Below the pieces are notes generated by a model. The model was not told where the DNA came from and did no database searches. It saw only the letters and a list, made by a program, of their open reading frames with translations. Shown one piece after another: positions 6,567 to 14,234 of a DNA stretch of 41,580 nucleotides. Source of the stretch: Herbaspirillum sp. ASV7. GTDB lineage: Bacteria; Pseudomonadota; Gammaproteobacteria; Burkholderiales; Burkholderiaceae_D. The first letter of the stretch is position 1. Every line of letters starts with the position of its first letter. Made by a program: the position numbers and the translations under genes. The stretch is taken from the NCBI RefSeq assembly GCF_016429215.1, contig NZ_JAELUH010000045.1, positions 1 to 41,580 of the forward strand, read 5' to 3'.

Positions 6567-8600
6567 ATGCAGAAGAATAATGACGGCTTTGGTCCGTCCT
6601 CCGCCGACATCCATCGCAATGCATCGGTCGAGTATTTCACGGCCTCGCACGCCCATTACAGCAGCATGGTGACGCTGGCCATGGGGCTGTCCATGGCCGT
6701 GATCCTGTTCGGTATCGTGGTGCTGATAGCGGCTTTCCTGGAAGATGAGTACCGGCGCCTGCTCTCGGGCCTGCTGGCCGTGCGCGCGGTGACGGCCATC
6801 GGTTTTATCCTGGGGGCCTGTGCGCTGTATCTGCGTTGCGCCAATGGCTCGGGCCGCAGTGTCCTGCCAGGCCTGCTGGCCAATGGACTGGCCTGGCTGC
6901 TGCTGTTGCTGGGTGCGGCCACCCTGGTGCATGGGGCGATGTATGCGGTGGGCTGGTTGCCGGTCGATGCCGGCCATCCGCTGTCGCCGCTGGTGATCCC
7001 GCCGCTGCTGTCGGTCGGTTTCCTGTTGATGGCGATCGTGTTGCTGCTGCAGGACTGGCGCCTGCCGGGTGGCTACTATCCCTCCGAATACCTGTCGTTC
7101 GCCCTCATGGGCTTGTCGGCCATTCCACTGGTGGGCTACATCTATGGCGTGAGCCAGTTCATCTACCTGGATTTCTACGTGCCGGTGCCACTGTTGTCGG
7201 CGCTGGTGTTTGCGCTGCTGGGGGCGGCGCTGCTGATGGCGCGTCCATCCCATCCGCTCATGGCGGTAATCACGCGTGTCGCGCCAGGTGGGCAGATGCT
7301 GCGCCACCTGTTGCCGCAGACGCTGTTCCTGCTGCTGGCCTTCAGCCTGCTGCTGAACTGGGGGCTCACGCATGGCTGGATCCAGCCTGACCTGCTCTTG
7401 CCCACGTTGACGCTGATCAATGGCGTGATCGTGCTGTTCATCTTCTGGGGTTCGGCCAGCCGGCTTGACAGCGAGTACGGCGAGCGCACCCGCAACGCCC
7501 AGAAGCTGGCAGAGACCAGTGCCTTGCTCAATGCGGTCAGTGAAAGCACCAGCGACCCGATCTTCGTGAAGAACCGGCAGGGCCTGATGATCTTTGCCAA
7601 TCCGGCTACGCTGCACAAGCTGGGCAAGACCTGGGAGGAGACCATGTACCGTTCCAGCCGCGAACTGTTCATGGTGCCGGAGGAAGCCGAGACCATCGAC
7701 CGCGATGACCGCCGCGTGATGGCTTCGGGCAAGCCCGAGAAGCTGGAGCAGACGCTGCACCTGCCGGAGGGCGTGGTGACCTTCCAGACGGCCAAGGTGC
7801 CGTGGTTCGGCAAGGATGGCAGCGTCCAGGGTGTCATCGGCATCAGCACCGATATCACCGAGCGCAAGCAGGCCGAAGATGAATTGCGCCAGCGCGAGAG
7901 CCAGCTGGAGAAAACCGTGATCCAGCGCACGGCACTGCTGCGCGAACTCACCAACCACCTCGAGACCGTGCGTGAAGAAGAGAAGCGCGCCATTGCCCGC
8001 GAGCTGCACGACAACATGGGGGCCTCGCTGACGGCATTGTCGATGCACCTGGAAGGGGTCTACCAGATCCTGCCCCCGGACGAAAAATGGATTGATCGCA
8101 AGACCCGCATGCAGGGTCTGATGAAGTCGCTGGTGGCCACTACGCGGCGTATCCAGACCGAGCTGCGGCCCAATACGCTGGACCTGTTCGGCCTGAAGGC
8201 GGCCATCTCCGAGCAGCTTGACGAATTGCACGAGCGTACCGGCATCGCCTGCCACGCCAGCCTGCCCGATGAAGACGTGGAGGTCGGTCATGAGATGGAA
8301 ATCGCCATCTACCGCATGCTGCAGGAAATGCTCAACAACGTCACCAAGCACGCCAAGGCAGGCAAGGTCGACGTGATCCTGGATATCGACGAAGACCATG
8401 TGGCCCTGACCGTGCGTGACGATGGCGTGGGCATTCCCGAGGAGCGGCGCGACAATCACAAGACCTATGGCCTGCGCGGCCTGCGCGAGCGCGCCACCTT
8501 CTTCGGTGGCCAGGTCGATATCCGTTCCACGCCTGGGAAGGGTGCGCTGATCACCATCAGCCTGCCGATCCGGCCCGAGCTGGCGGGCGCCGAGGTGTAG
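6567..8600 (+). CDS. Membrane sensor histidine kinase with PAS domain (HisKA_3 type)
   Basis: A 677-residue kinase started at ATG 6567; the frame is open from 6528 but CAAGGG sits before 6567. The first about 310 residues contain roughly eight hydrophobic segments, an integral-membrane sensor region without a large periplasmic loop. A PAS domain follows (LLNAVSESTSDPIFVKNRQG to GVIGISTDITERKQAE), then a coiled coil. The HisKA_3 dimerisation domain carries the phospho-acceptor His481 (AIARELHDNMGASLTAL). The C-terminal ATPase has the N box (LQEMLNNVTKHAKA), DDGVGI and GLRGLRERA. It is the NarX/DegS class and should phosphorylate the NarL-type regulator at 5222. The input signal is unknown. Confidence 0.93.
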   Translation: MQKNNDGFGPSSADIHRNASVEYFTASHAHYSSMVTLAMGLSMAVILFGIVVLIAAFLEDEYRRLLSGLLAVRAVTAIGFILGACALYLRCANGSGRSVLPGLLANGLAWLLLLLGAATLVHGAMYAVGWLPVDAGHPLSPLVIPPLLSVGFLLMAIVLLLQDWRLPGGYYPSEYLSFALMGLSAIPLVGYIYGVSQFIYLDFYVPVPLLSALVFALLGAALLMARPSHPLMAVITRVAPGGQMLRHLLPQTLFLLLAFSLLLNWGLTHGWIQPDLLLPTLTLINGVIVLFIFWGSASRLDSEYGERTRNAQKLAETSALLNAVSESTSDPIFVKNRQGLMIFANPATLHKLGKTWEETMYRSSRELFMVPEEAETIDRDDRRVMASGKPEKLEQTLHLPEGVVTFQTAKVPWFGKDGSVQGVIGISTDITERKQAEDELRQRESQLEKTVIQRTALLRELTNHLETVREEEKRAIARELHDNMGASLTALSMHLEGVYQILPPDEKWIDRKTRMQGLMKSLVATTRRIQTELRPNTLDLFGLKAAISEQLDELHERTGIACHASLPDEDVEVGHEMEIAIYRMLQEMLNNVTKHAKAGKVDVILDIDEDHVALTVRDDGVGIPEERRDNHKTYGLRGLRERATFFGGQVDIRSTPGKGALITISLPIRPELAGAEV

Positions 8601-8627
8601 TCGCCAGGCTGGCCTCCGAGCTGCTGC

Positions 8628-8655
8628 AAGGCCGCCTGCGGGCGGCCTTTTCGTT
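8628..8655 (+). terminator. Rho-independent terminator after the sensor kinase
   Basis: AAGGCCGCC (8628-8636) pairs with GGCGGCCTT (8641-8649) around a TGCG loop and is followed by TTCGTTTT. Confidence 0.85.
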
Positions 8656-8705
8656 TTCCGGACCGGTCTGCCCGGTGCCAAAGTCCTGCACGGTTTTTCG
8701 TTTTT

Positions 8706-8734
8706 TCCTACGCAGGAAAGGATGACTCTCCGAT
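8706..8734 (+). promoter_or_regulatory. TCCTAC-N18-CCGAT element upstream of the CsbD gene
   Basis: TCCTAC at 8706-8711 and CCGAT at 8730-8734 are 18 nt apart, 134 nt before ATG 8869. The spacer lacks the AATCGG core, so this is the weakest of the six members. No gene is visible between 8656 and 8868. Confidence 0.5.
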
Positions 8735-8868
8735 GCCCCGGCGCGAGGCTCATCGCTACCATGGACTCATCGTCGCTTCAGGCCCATCCGGGCGCGGCGA
8801 GGCCCGACGCACGGGTTGGCCGTCGTCGGGACGCCCCCTAACGGTTTATCTACCTACAAGGAGCCATC

Positions 8869-9039
8869 ATGAACAAGGACCAGATCAAAGGCAGCGTCAA
8901 AGAGGTAGCAGGCAAGGTGCAGCAGAAGACCGGCGAGCTGACCGGCAATACCACGCAGCAGGTCAAGGGTGCCGCCAAGCAGGTGGAAGGCAATGTGCAG
9001 AAATCCTATGGCGACGCCAAGGAAGCAGCACGCAAATGA
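8869..9039 (+). CDS. CsbD family general stress protein (56 aa)
   Basis: A 56-residue CsbD protein starting MNKDQIKGSVKEVAGKVQQK. It has the family's repeated K-G-x-x-x-x-x-x-G motifs (KGSVKEVAGKVQQKTGELTG, then VKGAAKQVEGNVQKSYG). A perfect AAGGAG (8858-8863) decides the start; the longer frame from 8733 is another frame and not real. It is highly charged and probably cytosolic. The shared TCCTAC element lies upstream, and the sensor-kinase operon ends just before. Confidence 0.92.
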   Translation: MNKDQIKGSVKEVAGKVQQKTGELTGNTTQQVKGAAKQVEGNVQKSYGDAKEAARK

Positions 9040-9097
9040 TCTGAGGCCGGCCGGAGATATCCATGACCAGGCGATGCCGCAGGTGGTGTAGGAATCG

Positions 9098-9125
9098 TCC
9101 TACACCAGAATCGGAAACGGCTGAT
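9098..9125 (+). promoter_or_regulatory. TCCTAC-N17-CTGAT element with palindromic left box
   Basis: TCCTAC (9098-9103) and CTGAT (9121-9125) are 17 nt apart, 128 nt before ATG 9254. The left box is half of a perfect palindrome, GGTGTAGGA (9085-9093) and TCCTACACC (9098-9106) with a 4-nt centre. That could be a dimer-binding operator. Confidence 0.6.
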
Positions 9126-9253
9126 TTTGTGGTGCAGCAATTTCCGCGACCATGTGGTCATCGTGCTGGTAGAGCCGGGAAAGGCAAGAGAGTTCTCGGT
9201 GATCGGCGTAAAGATTAGCTCACCGCGAGAAGGGACCCCTGAAAGGGATGACC

Positions 9254-9538
9254 ATGAAAAAAATAGCCGGTATCTGCATCTTGGCCGCTTCGGGCCTGGC
9301 CACCTATCTTAGCCCGGCGCAAGCCGCAAGCCCCGACGCTGCTGCGGGAATCAGGAAGTTTCGTTACATGGACATGGCCCAGGTCAGACGCTCTACCGGG
9401 CTGCACAACGCAGTGCTGGTGGTGGGACCGGCCAAAAAACCGGCCAAGGCGGCAGAGCAAGCCGTACCGCGCTCCCCGGTCTATCGCAACCATGCCGGCC
9501 AGGCCGGTGGGCGCGTGATCATGCGGCCGATGACCTGA
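9254..9538 (+). CDS. Small secreted hypothetical protein (94 aa)
   Basis: A 94-residue protein with a signal peptide (MKKIAGICILAASGLATYL, cleavage near AQA-AS). ATG 9254 is preferred over ATG 9248 because the GAAAGGG site ends at 9247. The mature part of about 70 residues is basic and glycine/proline-containing (VVGPAKKPAKAAEQ) with no domain I recognise. The shared TCCTAC element 128 nt upstream and the OsmB-like gene 38 nt downstream place it among the envelope-stress genes. Confidence 0.72.
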   Translation: MKKIAGICILAASGLATYLSPAQAASPDAAAGIRKFRYMDMAQVRRSTGLHNAVLVVGPAKKPAKAAEQAVPRSPVYRNHAGQAGGRVIMRPMT

Positions 9539-9576
9539 ACGGCCGATTCGAATCCGACAATGAGGAAGGAGTCATC

Positions 9577-9792
9577 ATGAAAACAATTCAAAAGCTGGTG
9601 GTGAGCTCGGTAGCCATCCTTGCATTCACCGCCATGAGCGGCTGCAGCAACATGTCGCAACGTGACAAGAACACCGCCGTCGGCGCTGGCGTGGGTGCCG
9701 TGGGCGGCGCCATCCTGACCGGTGGCAGCGGCCTGGGTACGGTCGGTGGCGCGGCCGTGGGCGGCGTCATCGGCAACCAGGTCGGCAAGTAG
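9577..9792 (+). CDS. OsmB-like glycine-zipper lipoprotein
   Basis: A 71-residue lipoprotein with a type II signal ending AMSGC (Cys23). The mature part is short: NMSQRDKNTAVGAGVGAVGG opens a glycine-zipper hairpin that ends GGAAVGGVIGNQVGK. This is the Gly-zipper layout of E. coli OsmB, an osmotically induced lipoprotein. AAGGAG precedes ATG 9577. A terminator follows at 9838-9871. It is probably co-transcribed with the secreted protein upstream. Confidence 0.88.
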   Translation: MKTIQKLVVSSVAILAFTAMSGCSNMSQRDKNTAVGAGVGAVGGAILTGGSGLGTVGGAAVGGVIGNQVGK

Positions 9793-9837
9793 CCGGTTCA
9801 CCGGTTCTCTGGCCCTCGCCATGGGGTGAACGACAGG

Positions 9838-9871
9838 AAACGTCACGACGAGAGATCGTCGTGGCGTTTTT
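9838..9871 (+). terminator. Rho-independent terminator after the osmB-like gene
   Basis: AAACGTCACGACGA (9838-9851) pairs with TCGTCGTGGCGTTT (9856-9869), with one G-U pair and a GAGA loop, followed by more T. The left flank is A-rich, so it may also serve the convergent gene at 9893. Confidence 0.85.
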
Positions 9872-9892
9872 CATCGTCGGTGGCGGCGGCCG

Positions 9893-10213
9893 TCAGGGAG
9901 TGCGGGCGCTGCCCTTGTAGTCGTCATAGATGCGTTTGGCGCGGGCCATGTCGTCCTTATGGGCGGCGCGGGCATCCTTGCGGCACATGGTGGCTTGCTT
10001 GCCGTGCTGCTCCTTGCAGGCATGCAGGGCTTCGCCATAGGCTGCATCGGCCTCCTTGCCGAGGTTCTGCAGGCGTTCCTTGGGGGTGTCGTCGGGCTGG
10101 TACCAGCGGGCCGGATCTGCCTTGGAGACATCTTCTTCGGCGGCGTAGGCCGTAGCGTTGCAGAGGGCGGCCATGGCGGCCAGCAGACTGAGAGCGAGGA
10201 TATTTTTCTTCAT
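9893..10213 (-). CDS. Secreted Cys-pair protein (106 aa), paralogue of the 4063 gene product
   Basis: A 106-residue protein with a signal peptide (MKKNILALSLLAAMAALCNATAYA). The mature region contains AAYGEALHACKEQHGKQATM followed by CRKDARAAHKDDM, one copy of the Y-x-x-A-x-x-x-C-x(9-10)-C-x-x-x-A motif seen twice in the protein at 4063-4440. Charged and helical, probably periplasmic. It is on the minus strand, downstream of the DUF3309 gene and separated from it by a strong hairpin, so it likely has its own promoter. No function is known to me. Confidence 0.78.
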   Translation of the reverse strand: MKKNILALSLLAAMAALCNATAYAAEEDVSKADPARWYQPDDTPKERLQNLGKEADAAYGEALHACKEQHGKQATMCRKDARAAHKDDMARAKRIYDDYKGSARTP

Positions 10214-10264
10214 CGTTGGTGAACCCCATCACGGAATGCGCGCCATCGGCGTGACGCAAAAGGA

Positions 10265-10301
10265 CACGGCGCGGACGGTGACAAGCACCGACCGCGCCGT
10301 G
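10265..10301 (-). terminator. Long hairpin terminator after the DUF3309 gene
   Basis: CACGGCGCGG (10265-10274) pairs perfectly with CCGCGCCGTG (10292-10301), and an inner CGGTG/CACCG extends the stem. On the minus strand it is followed by TCCTTTT. Confidence 0.7.
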
Positions 10302-10366
10302 CTCCCCTCCATCCACACCCCCGATGTTATCAGGCTTGCGGTAGCGGAGGCGGGATTGCGTGCGTT

Positions 10367-10525
10367 CTATATCTTTCCCAGCAGAAGCAGGATCAACAGG
10401 ATGATGACGATGGTGCCGGCAATGCCGCTGGGACCATAGCCCCAGCCTCGGCTGTGCGGCCATGCCGGGATGACACCCAGCAGGATCAGGATCAGGATGA
10501 TGAGCAGGATGGTGCCTAGGGTCAT
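10367..10525 (-). CDS. DUF3309 small membrane protein (52 aa)
   Basis: A 52-residue protein not reported by a simple long-frame scan. It starts MTLGTILLIILILILLG, has a central AWPHSRGWGYGPSGIAG and ends in a second hydrophobic helix (LLILLLLGKI). Two membrane helices joined by a W-P-x-S-x-x-W-G-Y-x-P-S-G loop is the DUF3309 signature. The family is widespread in stress-gene neighbourhoods and its function is unknown. ATG 10525 has an AGGAG-like site. The shared TCCTAC element lies 93 nt upstream on the same strand. Confidence 0.88.
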   Translation of the reverse strand: MTLGTILLIILILILLGVIPAWPHSRGWGYGPSGIAGTIVIILLILLLLGKI

Positions 10526-10618
10526 GGTCGTTCTCCTTTGTTATTGACATCGTGGGCGCCTGCAGCGCATTGGGCAATGTTGCTGGGGAAATCATAGGCC
10601 GGGCCCGCCGCCGGCGCG

Positions 10619-10647
10619 ATCAGCGCGCGCCGCAATGCCGTGTAGGA
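10619..10647 (-). promoter_or_regulatory. TCCTAC-N18-CTGAT element upstream of DUF3309
   Basis: On the minus strand TCCTAC (10647-10642) is followed after 18 nt by CTGAT (10623-10619), 93 nt before the start at 10525. The spacer core TTGCGG matches the 1758 site and the ACGGC matches the 2441 site. Confidence 0.62.
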
Positions 10648-10856
10648 CGAAGCGTCCAGGTTCGGTAGGCGGGTGTGACAGCTACCCTCACGCCGGTGCG
10701 CCGCCAACTTGGTGCAAAGCACAAATGAAGTGCGCACCACGCCCGTTTTGATCGCGCCCACATGCCTTGCCGAGGGCCGCTCCGGTCTTCATGGCTCGTC
10801 GCCTGATGCCCCGAAAACACAGGCTGCAGGTGGATTTCGAGGCTATTGTCACGCCA

Positions 10857-10873
10857 CTGGCACGCTCTTTGCT
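10857..10873 (+). promoter_or_regulatory. Sigma-54 promoter of the nrt operon
   Basis: TGGCACG (10858-10864), four bases, then TTGCT (10869-10873) matches the -24/-12 consensus TGGCACG-N4-TTGCW exactly. Transcription should begin near 10885, leaving a leader of about 150 nt. Sigma-54 needs an activator such as NtrC; a GGTGCA half-site at 10711-10716 with TGCGCC at 10697-10702 is a weak candidate, the spacing being longer than the NtrC consensus. Upstream (10526-10856) no gene is seen. Confidence 0.8.
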
Positions 10874-10909
10874 GAATTGCCGGTATCGCGCAAGCAGTGC
10901 GTAACAGGT

Positions 10910-10988
10910 GTGACCAACGGCGGTCGCGCCGTCCAGGACAAAGGCGTCTTCCGACATGGTTTCATCCGTGGCGGAACACGCCTTTTTT
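10910..10988 (+). promoter_or_regulatory. Nitrate leader: two ANTAR-type hexaloop hairpins overlapping a terminator
   Basis: Hairpin 1: GTGACC (10910-10915), loop AACGGC, GGTCGC (10922-10927). Hairpin 2: AGGAC (10935-10939), loop AAAGGC (10940-10945), GTCTT (10946-10950). Both loops are six bases with A at position 1 and G at position 4, the known requirement for ANTAR antiterminators. The loop and 3' arm of hairpin 2 also form the left arm of a terminator: AAAGGCGT (10940-10947) pairs with ACGCCTTT (10978-10985), with an inner TTCCG/CGGAA and a TTTTTT tail. The two folds are mutually exclusive. A NasR/NasT-type protein is therefore predicted to switch nrtA on with nitrate; none is encoded in this window. 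Confidence 0.78.
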
Positions 10989-11033
10989 GTTTGTGGGTTT
11001 TCAACGATTCGCAATACAAGGGGGAAGGGTGCT

Positions 11034-12323
11034 ATGCAATCCACAGCCACAGCCACAGTCACAGTCGCAGCAGAGGCCGGCCAGACGCAGACGGGACAGG
11101 ACGTAGTCAATGACAAGCGGCGCAAGCTGCTGCAGGGCGGCGCTGCCGGCGTGCTGGGACTGGCCACGGGCGGAGCCTGGGCGGCGGGTTCGGACAAGCC
11201 GGAAAAGGAAGAGGTCAAGATCGGTTTCATTCCGCTCACCGATTGTGCTTCGGTGGTGATGGCCTCGGTGCTGGGTTTCGACAAGAAGTATGGCATCAAG
11301 ATCGTTCCCAGCAAGGAAGCCTCCTGGGCTGGCGTGCGCGACAAGCTCACCAACGGCGAGCTTGATGCTGCCCACGTGCTCTACGGCCTGATCTACGGCG
11401 TGCAGCTGGGCATCGGCGGCCAGAAGAAGGACATGGCCGTGTTGATGGGCCTGAACCACAACGGCCAGGCCATCACGCTATCCAAGAAGCTGGCCGACAA
11501 GGGCGCCGTCGATGGCGCATCGCTGGCCAAGCTGATGCAGACCGACAAGCGCGAATATACCTTCGCCCAGACCTTCCCCACCGGCACCCACGCCATGTGG
11601 CTGTATTACTGGCTGGCCGCCAACGGCATCCACCCGATGAAGGATGCCAAGGTCATCACCGTGCCGCCGCCGCAGATGGTGGCCAACATGCGGGTGGGCA
11701 ACATGGATGGCTTCTGCGTGGGCGAGCCCTGGGGCCATCGGGCCATCGTCGACGGCGTGGGCATCACCGCCACGACCACCCAGGCGATCTGGAAGGATCA
11801 TCCCGAGAAGGTGCTGGGCAGCTCGCTGGAATTCGTGCAGAAGTATCCCAACACCTGCCGCGCCATGATGGCCGCCATCCTGGATGCCAGCAAGTGGATC
11901 GATGCCTCGCTGGCCAACAAGAACAAGATGGCCGAGGTGATCGCCGACAAGTCCTTCGTCAATACCAGCAAAGACGTGATCGACCAGCGCATCATGGGGC
12001 GCTACCAGAACGGCCTGGGCAAGACCTGGGACGATCCCGACTACATGAAGTTCTACGAGGATGGGCAGGTCAACTTCCCCTTCCTCTCCGACGGCATGTG
12101 GTTCATGACCCAGCATCGTCGCTGGGGCCTGTTGAAGAGCGACCCGGATTACCTGGCCGTGGCCAAGTCGGTCAACCAGATCGATCTCTACAAGGATGCC
12201 GCTGCCATGACCAAGACGCCGCTGCCCAAGGAGATCATGCGTTCGTCCCGCTTGGTGGATGGCACGGTCTGGGATGGCAAGAATCCGGCGGCCTATGCGC
12301 AGTCGTTCAAGATCAAGGTGTAA
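11034..12323 (+). CDS. nrtA: Nitrate ABC transporter substrate-binding protein NrtA
   Basis: A 429-residue protein started at ATG 11034, after GGGGGAAGGG; the open frame from 10956 runs through the leader terminator and is rejected. The N-terminus has a twin-arginine-like signal (NDKRRKLLQGGAAGVLGL), suggesting export by Tat. The mature protein shows the NrtA/CmpA/NasS fold: VKIGFIPLTDCASVVMASVLG, SWAGVRDKLTNGELDAAHVL, TFPTGTHAMWLYYWLAANGI and GFCVGEPWGHRAI. It binds nitrate (or nitrite) in the periplasm and hands it to NrtB/NrtC. Being first after a sigma-54 promoter and an ANTAR leader fits nitrogen and nitrate control. A bicarbonate or cyanate ligand is less likely given that regulation. 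Confidence 0.93.
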   Translation: MQSTATATVTVAAEAGQTQTGQDVVNDKRRKLLQGGAAGVLGLATGGAWAAGSDKPEKEEVKIGFIPLTDCASVVMASVLGFDKKYGIKIVPSKEASWAGVRDKLTNGELDAAHVLYGLIYGVQLGIGGQKKDMAVLMGLNHNGQAITLSKKLADKGAVDGASLAKLMQTDKREYTFAQTFPTGTHAMWLYYWLAANGIHPMKDAKVITVPPPQMVANMRVGNMDGFCVGEPWGHRAIVDGVGITATTTQAIWKDHPEKVLGSSLEFVQKYPNTCRAMMAAILDASKWIDASLANKNKMAEVIADKSFVNTSKDVIDQRIMGRYQNGLGKTWDDPDYMKFYEDGQVNFPFLSDGMWFMTQHRRWGLLKSDPDYLAVAKSVNQIDLYKDAAAMTKTPLPKEIMRSSRLVDGTVWDGKNPAAYAQSFKIKV

Positions 12324-12389
12324 GCAGGACGGGGCCGGCGCACGTCCTGCGTGCCGGCGCGGTGAACTGTCATCAGCAAGGGGAAAGCG

Positions 12390-13325
12390 ATGAGTGCAGT
12401 CGTGGAGAGCATCATGGGCGATAACGCCAAGCCGGTCAGTCGCAGCAGTCAGGCGGCCCAAGCCAATCCTGCCAGCCATGCCAGCGAGGAAGAGGTGGCT
12501 CCCATGGTCGCCGTGCTGGCTGTGCGCAGTCCGCGCAAGAAGGTAGCGGGCAGCGGATTGTTCTTGCGGGTGGTGCCGCCGGTACTGGGCCTGGCCCTGC
12601 TGGTGCTGGTGTGGCAGGTCATCGCCCTGAAGACCAGCAGCTTCCCCACGCCCTGGGTGACGCTGAAGGAGGCCGCGGTGATGTTCTCTGACCCCTTCTA
12701 TCGCAACAGTCCCAATGACCAGGGCATAGGCTGGAACGTGCTGGCCTCGCTGCAGCGGGTCGGCATGGGCTTCGGCCTGGCGGCGCTGGTGGGCATCCCG
12801 CTGGGCTTTGCGATCGGCCGGGTGGAGTTCCTCTCGCGCATGTTCAATCCCATCATCAGCCTGCTGCGTCCGGTCTCGCCGCTGGCGTGGCTGCCCATCG
12901 GGCTGTTGGTGTTCAAGTCGGCCAATCCGGCGGCGATCTGGTCGATCTTCATCTGCTCGATCTGGCCGATGATCATCAACACCGCCGTGGGTGTGCAGCG
13001 CGTGCCGCAGGACTACATGAACGTGGCTCGCGTGCTGAACCTGTCGGAGTGGAAGGTGCTGACCAAGATCCTCTTCCCCTCGGTATTGCCCTACATGCTG
13101 ACCGGGGTGCGCCTGTCCATCGGCACGGCCTGGCTGGTCATCGTGGCTGCCGAGATGCTCACCGGTGGCGTGGGCATCGGCTTCTGGGTCTGGGACGAAT
13201 GGAACAACCTGAACGTACCGCACATCATCATCGCCATCGTCGTCATTGGGGTGGTGGGACTGGTGCTGGAGCAATTGCTGGTGGCGCTGGCCAAGGCCTT
13301 TACCTATGAACAGGTCAACAACTGA
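12390..13325 (+). CDS. nrtB: Nitrate ABC transporter permease NrtB
   Basis: A 311-residue permease with a hydrophilic N-terminal stretch of about 55 residues, then six to seven membrane helices. The EAA-loop region is [20 protein letters not shown], which contacts the ATPase. [20 protein letters not shown] and [20 protein letters not shown] are typical of the NrtB/TauC/SsuC group. It forms the inner-membrane channel of the nitrate importer, with NrtA outside and the ATPase inside. ATG 12390 follows AAGGGGAAAG. It lies 66 nt after nrtA and 17 nt before the ATPase gene. Confidence 0.93.
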   Translation: MSAVVESIMGDNAKPVSRSSQAAQANPASHASEEEVAPMVAVLAVRSPRKKVAGSGLFLRVVPPVLGLALLVLVWQVIALKTSSFPTPWVTLKEAAVMFSDPFYRNSPNDQGIGWNVLASLQRVGMGFGLAALVGIPLGFAIGRVEFLSRMFNPIISLLRPVSPLAWLPIGLLVFKSANPAAIWSIFICSIWPMIINTAVGVQRVPQDYMNVARVLNLSEWKVLTKILFPSVLPYMLTGVRLSIGTAWLVIVAAEMLTGGVGIGFWVWDEWNNLNVPHIIIAIVVIGVVGLVLEQLLVALAKAFTYEQVNN

Positions 13326-13342
13326 ACAGGCGGGTGCACATC

Positions 13343-14155
13343 ATGGATAACATCAACGGCAAATTCATCGACATCCACGGCGTGGAGATGGTGTTCCATA
13401 CCAAAAAGGGGGCCTTCCACGCGCTGCGCGAGATCAATCTCACGGTGGCCAAGGGTGAGTTCGTGACCCTGATCGGCCATTCCGGCTGCGGCAAGTCGAC
13501 CCTGCTCAATCTCATCGCCGGCCTGCTCAAGCCCAGCGACGGCCTGCTTCTGTGCGCCAACCGCGAGATCGGTGGACCTGCGCCCGAGCGCGCCGTGGTC
13601 TTCCAGAACCATTCACTGCTGCCCTGGCTGACCTGCTACGAGAATATCTACCTGGGCGTGGAACGCGTCTTCGGGGCCAGCGAAACCCGTACCCAACTGC
13701 GGGACCGCACGCGCGCTGCGCTGGCGCTGGTGGGCTTGAGCGCGGCCGAGACCAAGCGTCCCAACGAGATTTCCGGGGGCATGAAGCAGCGTGTGGGGAT
13801 TGCCCGGGCGCTGGCGATGGAACCCAAGGTCCTGCTGATGGATGAGCCCTTTGGCGCCCTCGATGCGCTCACGCGCGCACATCTGCAGGATGAACTGCTC
13901 AAGATCGTGGCCAAGACCGAATCCACCGTGGTCATGGTGACCCACGATGTGGACGAAGCCGTGCTGCTGTCGGACCGCATCGTCATGATGACCAACGGCC
14001 CGGCGGCCACCATCGGCGAAGTGCTGGAGGTGCAGCTGGCCCGTCCGCGTGACCGGGTGGCGCTGGCGCAGGATGCGCAGTACGGCCTGTACCGCACGGC
14101 GGTGCTGGAGTTCCTCTATCGCAAGCAGGCCCATCCGGCGCGCCAAGCGGCCTGA
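13343..14155 (+). CDS. nrtC: Nitrate ABC transporter ATP-binding protein (NrtC/NrtD-type)
   Basis: A 270-residue ATPase; ATG 13343 is preferred over GTG 13334 for spacing to the upstream purine-rich site. Motifs: Walker A (GHSGCGKST), Q-loop ([18 protein letters not shown]), signature ([17 protein letters not shown]), Walker B ([15 protein letters not shown]) and switch His ([18 protein letters not shown]). It is a single ATPase domain without the NrtA-like C-terminal sensor domain found in cyanobacterial NrtC, so it is closer to NrtD or NasD. With nrtA and nrtB it makes a complete importer. Confidence 0.9.
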   Translation: MDNINGKFIDIHGVEMVFHTKKGAFHALREINLTVAKGEFVTLIGHSGCGKSTLLNLIAGLLKPSDGLLLCANREIGGPAPERAVVFQNHSLLPWLTCYENIYLGVERVFGASETRTQLRDRTRAALALVGLSAAETKRPNEISGGMKQRVGIARALAMEPKVLLMDEPFGALDALTRAHLQDELLKIVAKTESTVVMVTHDVDEAVLLSDRIVMMTNGPAATIGEVLEVQLARPRDRVALAQDAQYGLYRTAVLEFLYRKQAHPARQAA

Positions 14156-14234
14156 GCCCGCAAGCCTGCCTGGCGCAACGGGATTTGTCGTTGTGCCTCT
14201 CATGAACATGTTGTCGTATCAAGGGGAGCAAGCC

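Noticed and set aside
6504..8762. A 752-residue open frame on the minus strand opposite the sensor kinase
   Set aside because: It is a shadow of the GC-rich kinase gene. The composition is His/Gln/Arg-rich with no domain, and the plus-strand frame carries all kinase motifs.
10697..10716. NtrC site TGCGCC-N8-GGTGCA upstream of the sigma-54 promoter
   Set aside because: One half-site deviates and the spacer is 8 rather than 5 nt, so it is mentioned only as a weak candidate.
11478..13274. A 598-residue open frame on the minus strand opposite nrtA and nrtB
   Set aside because: Shadow frame of high-GC coding sequence. It spans two clearly real plus-strand genes and their gap and has no recognisable domain.
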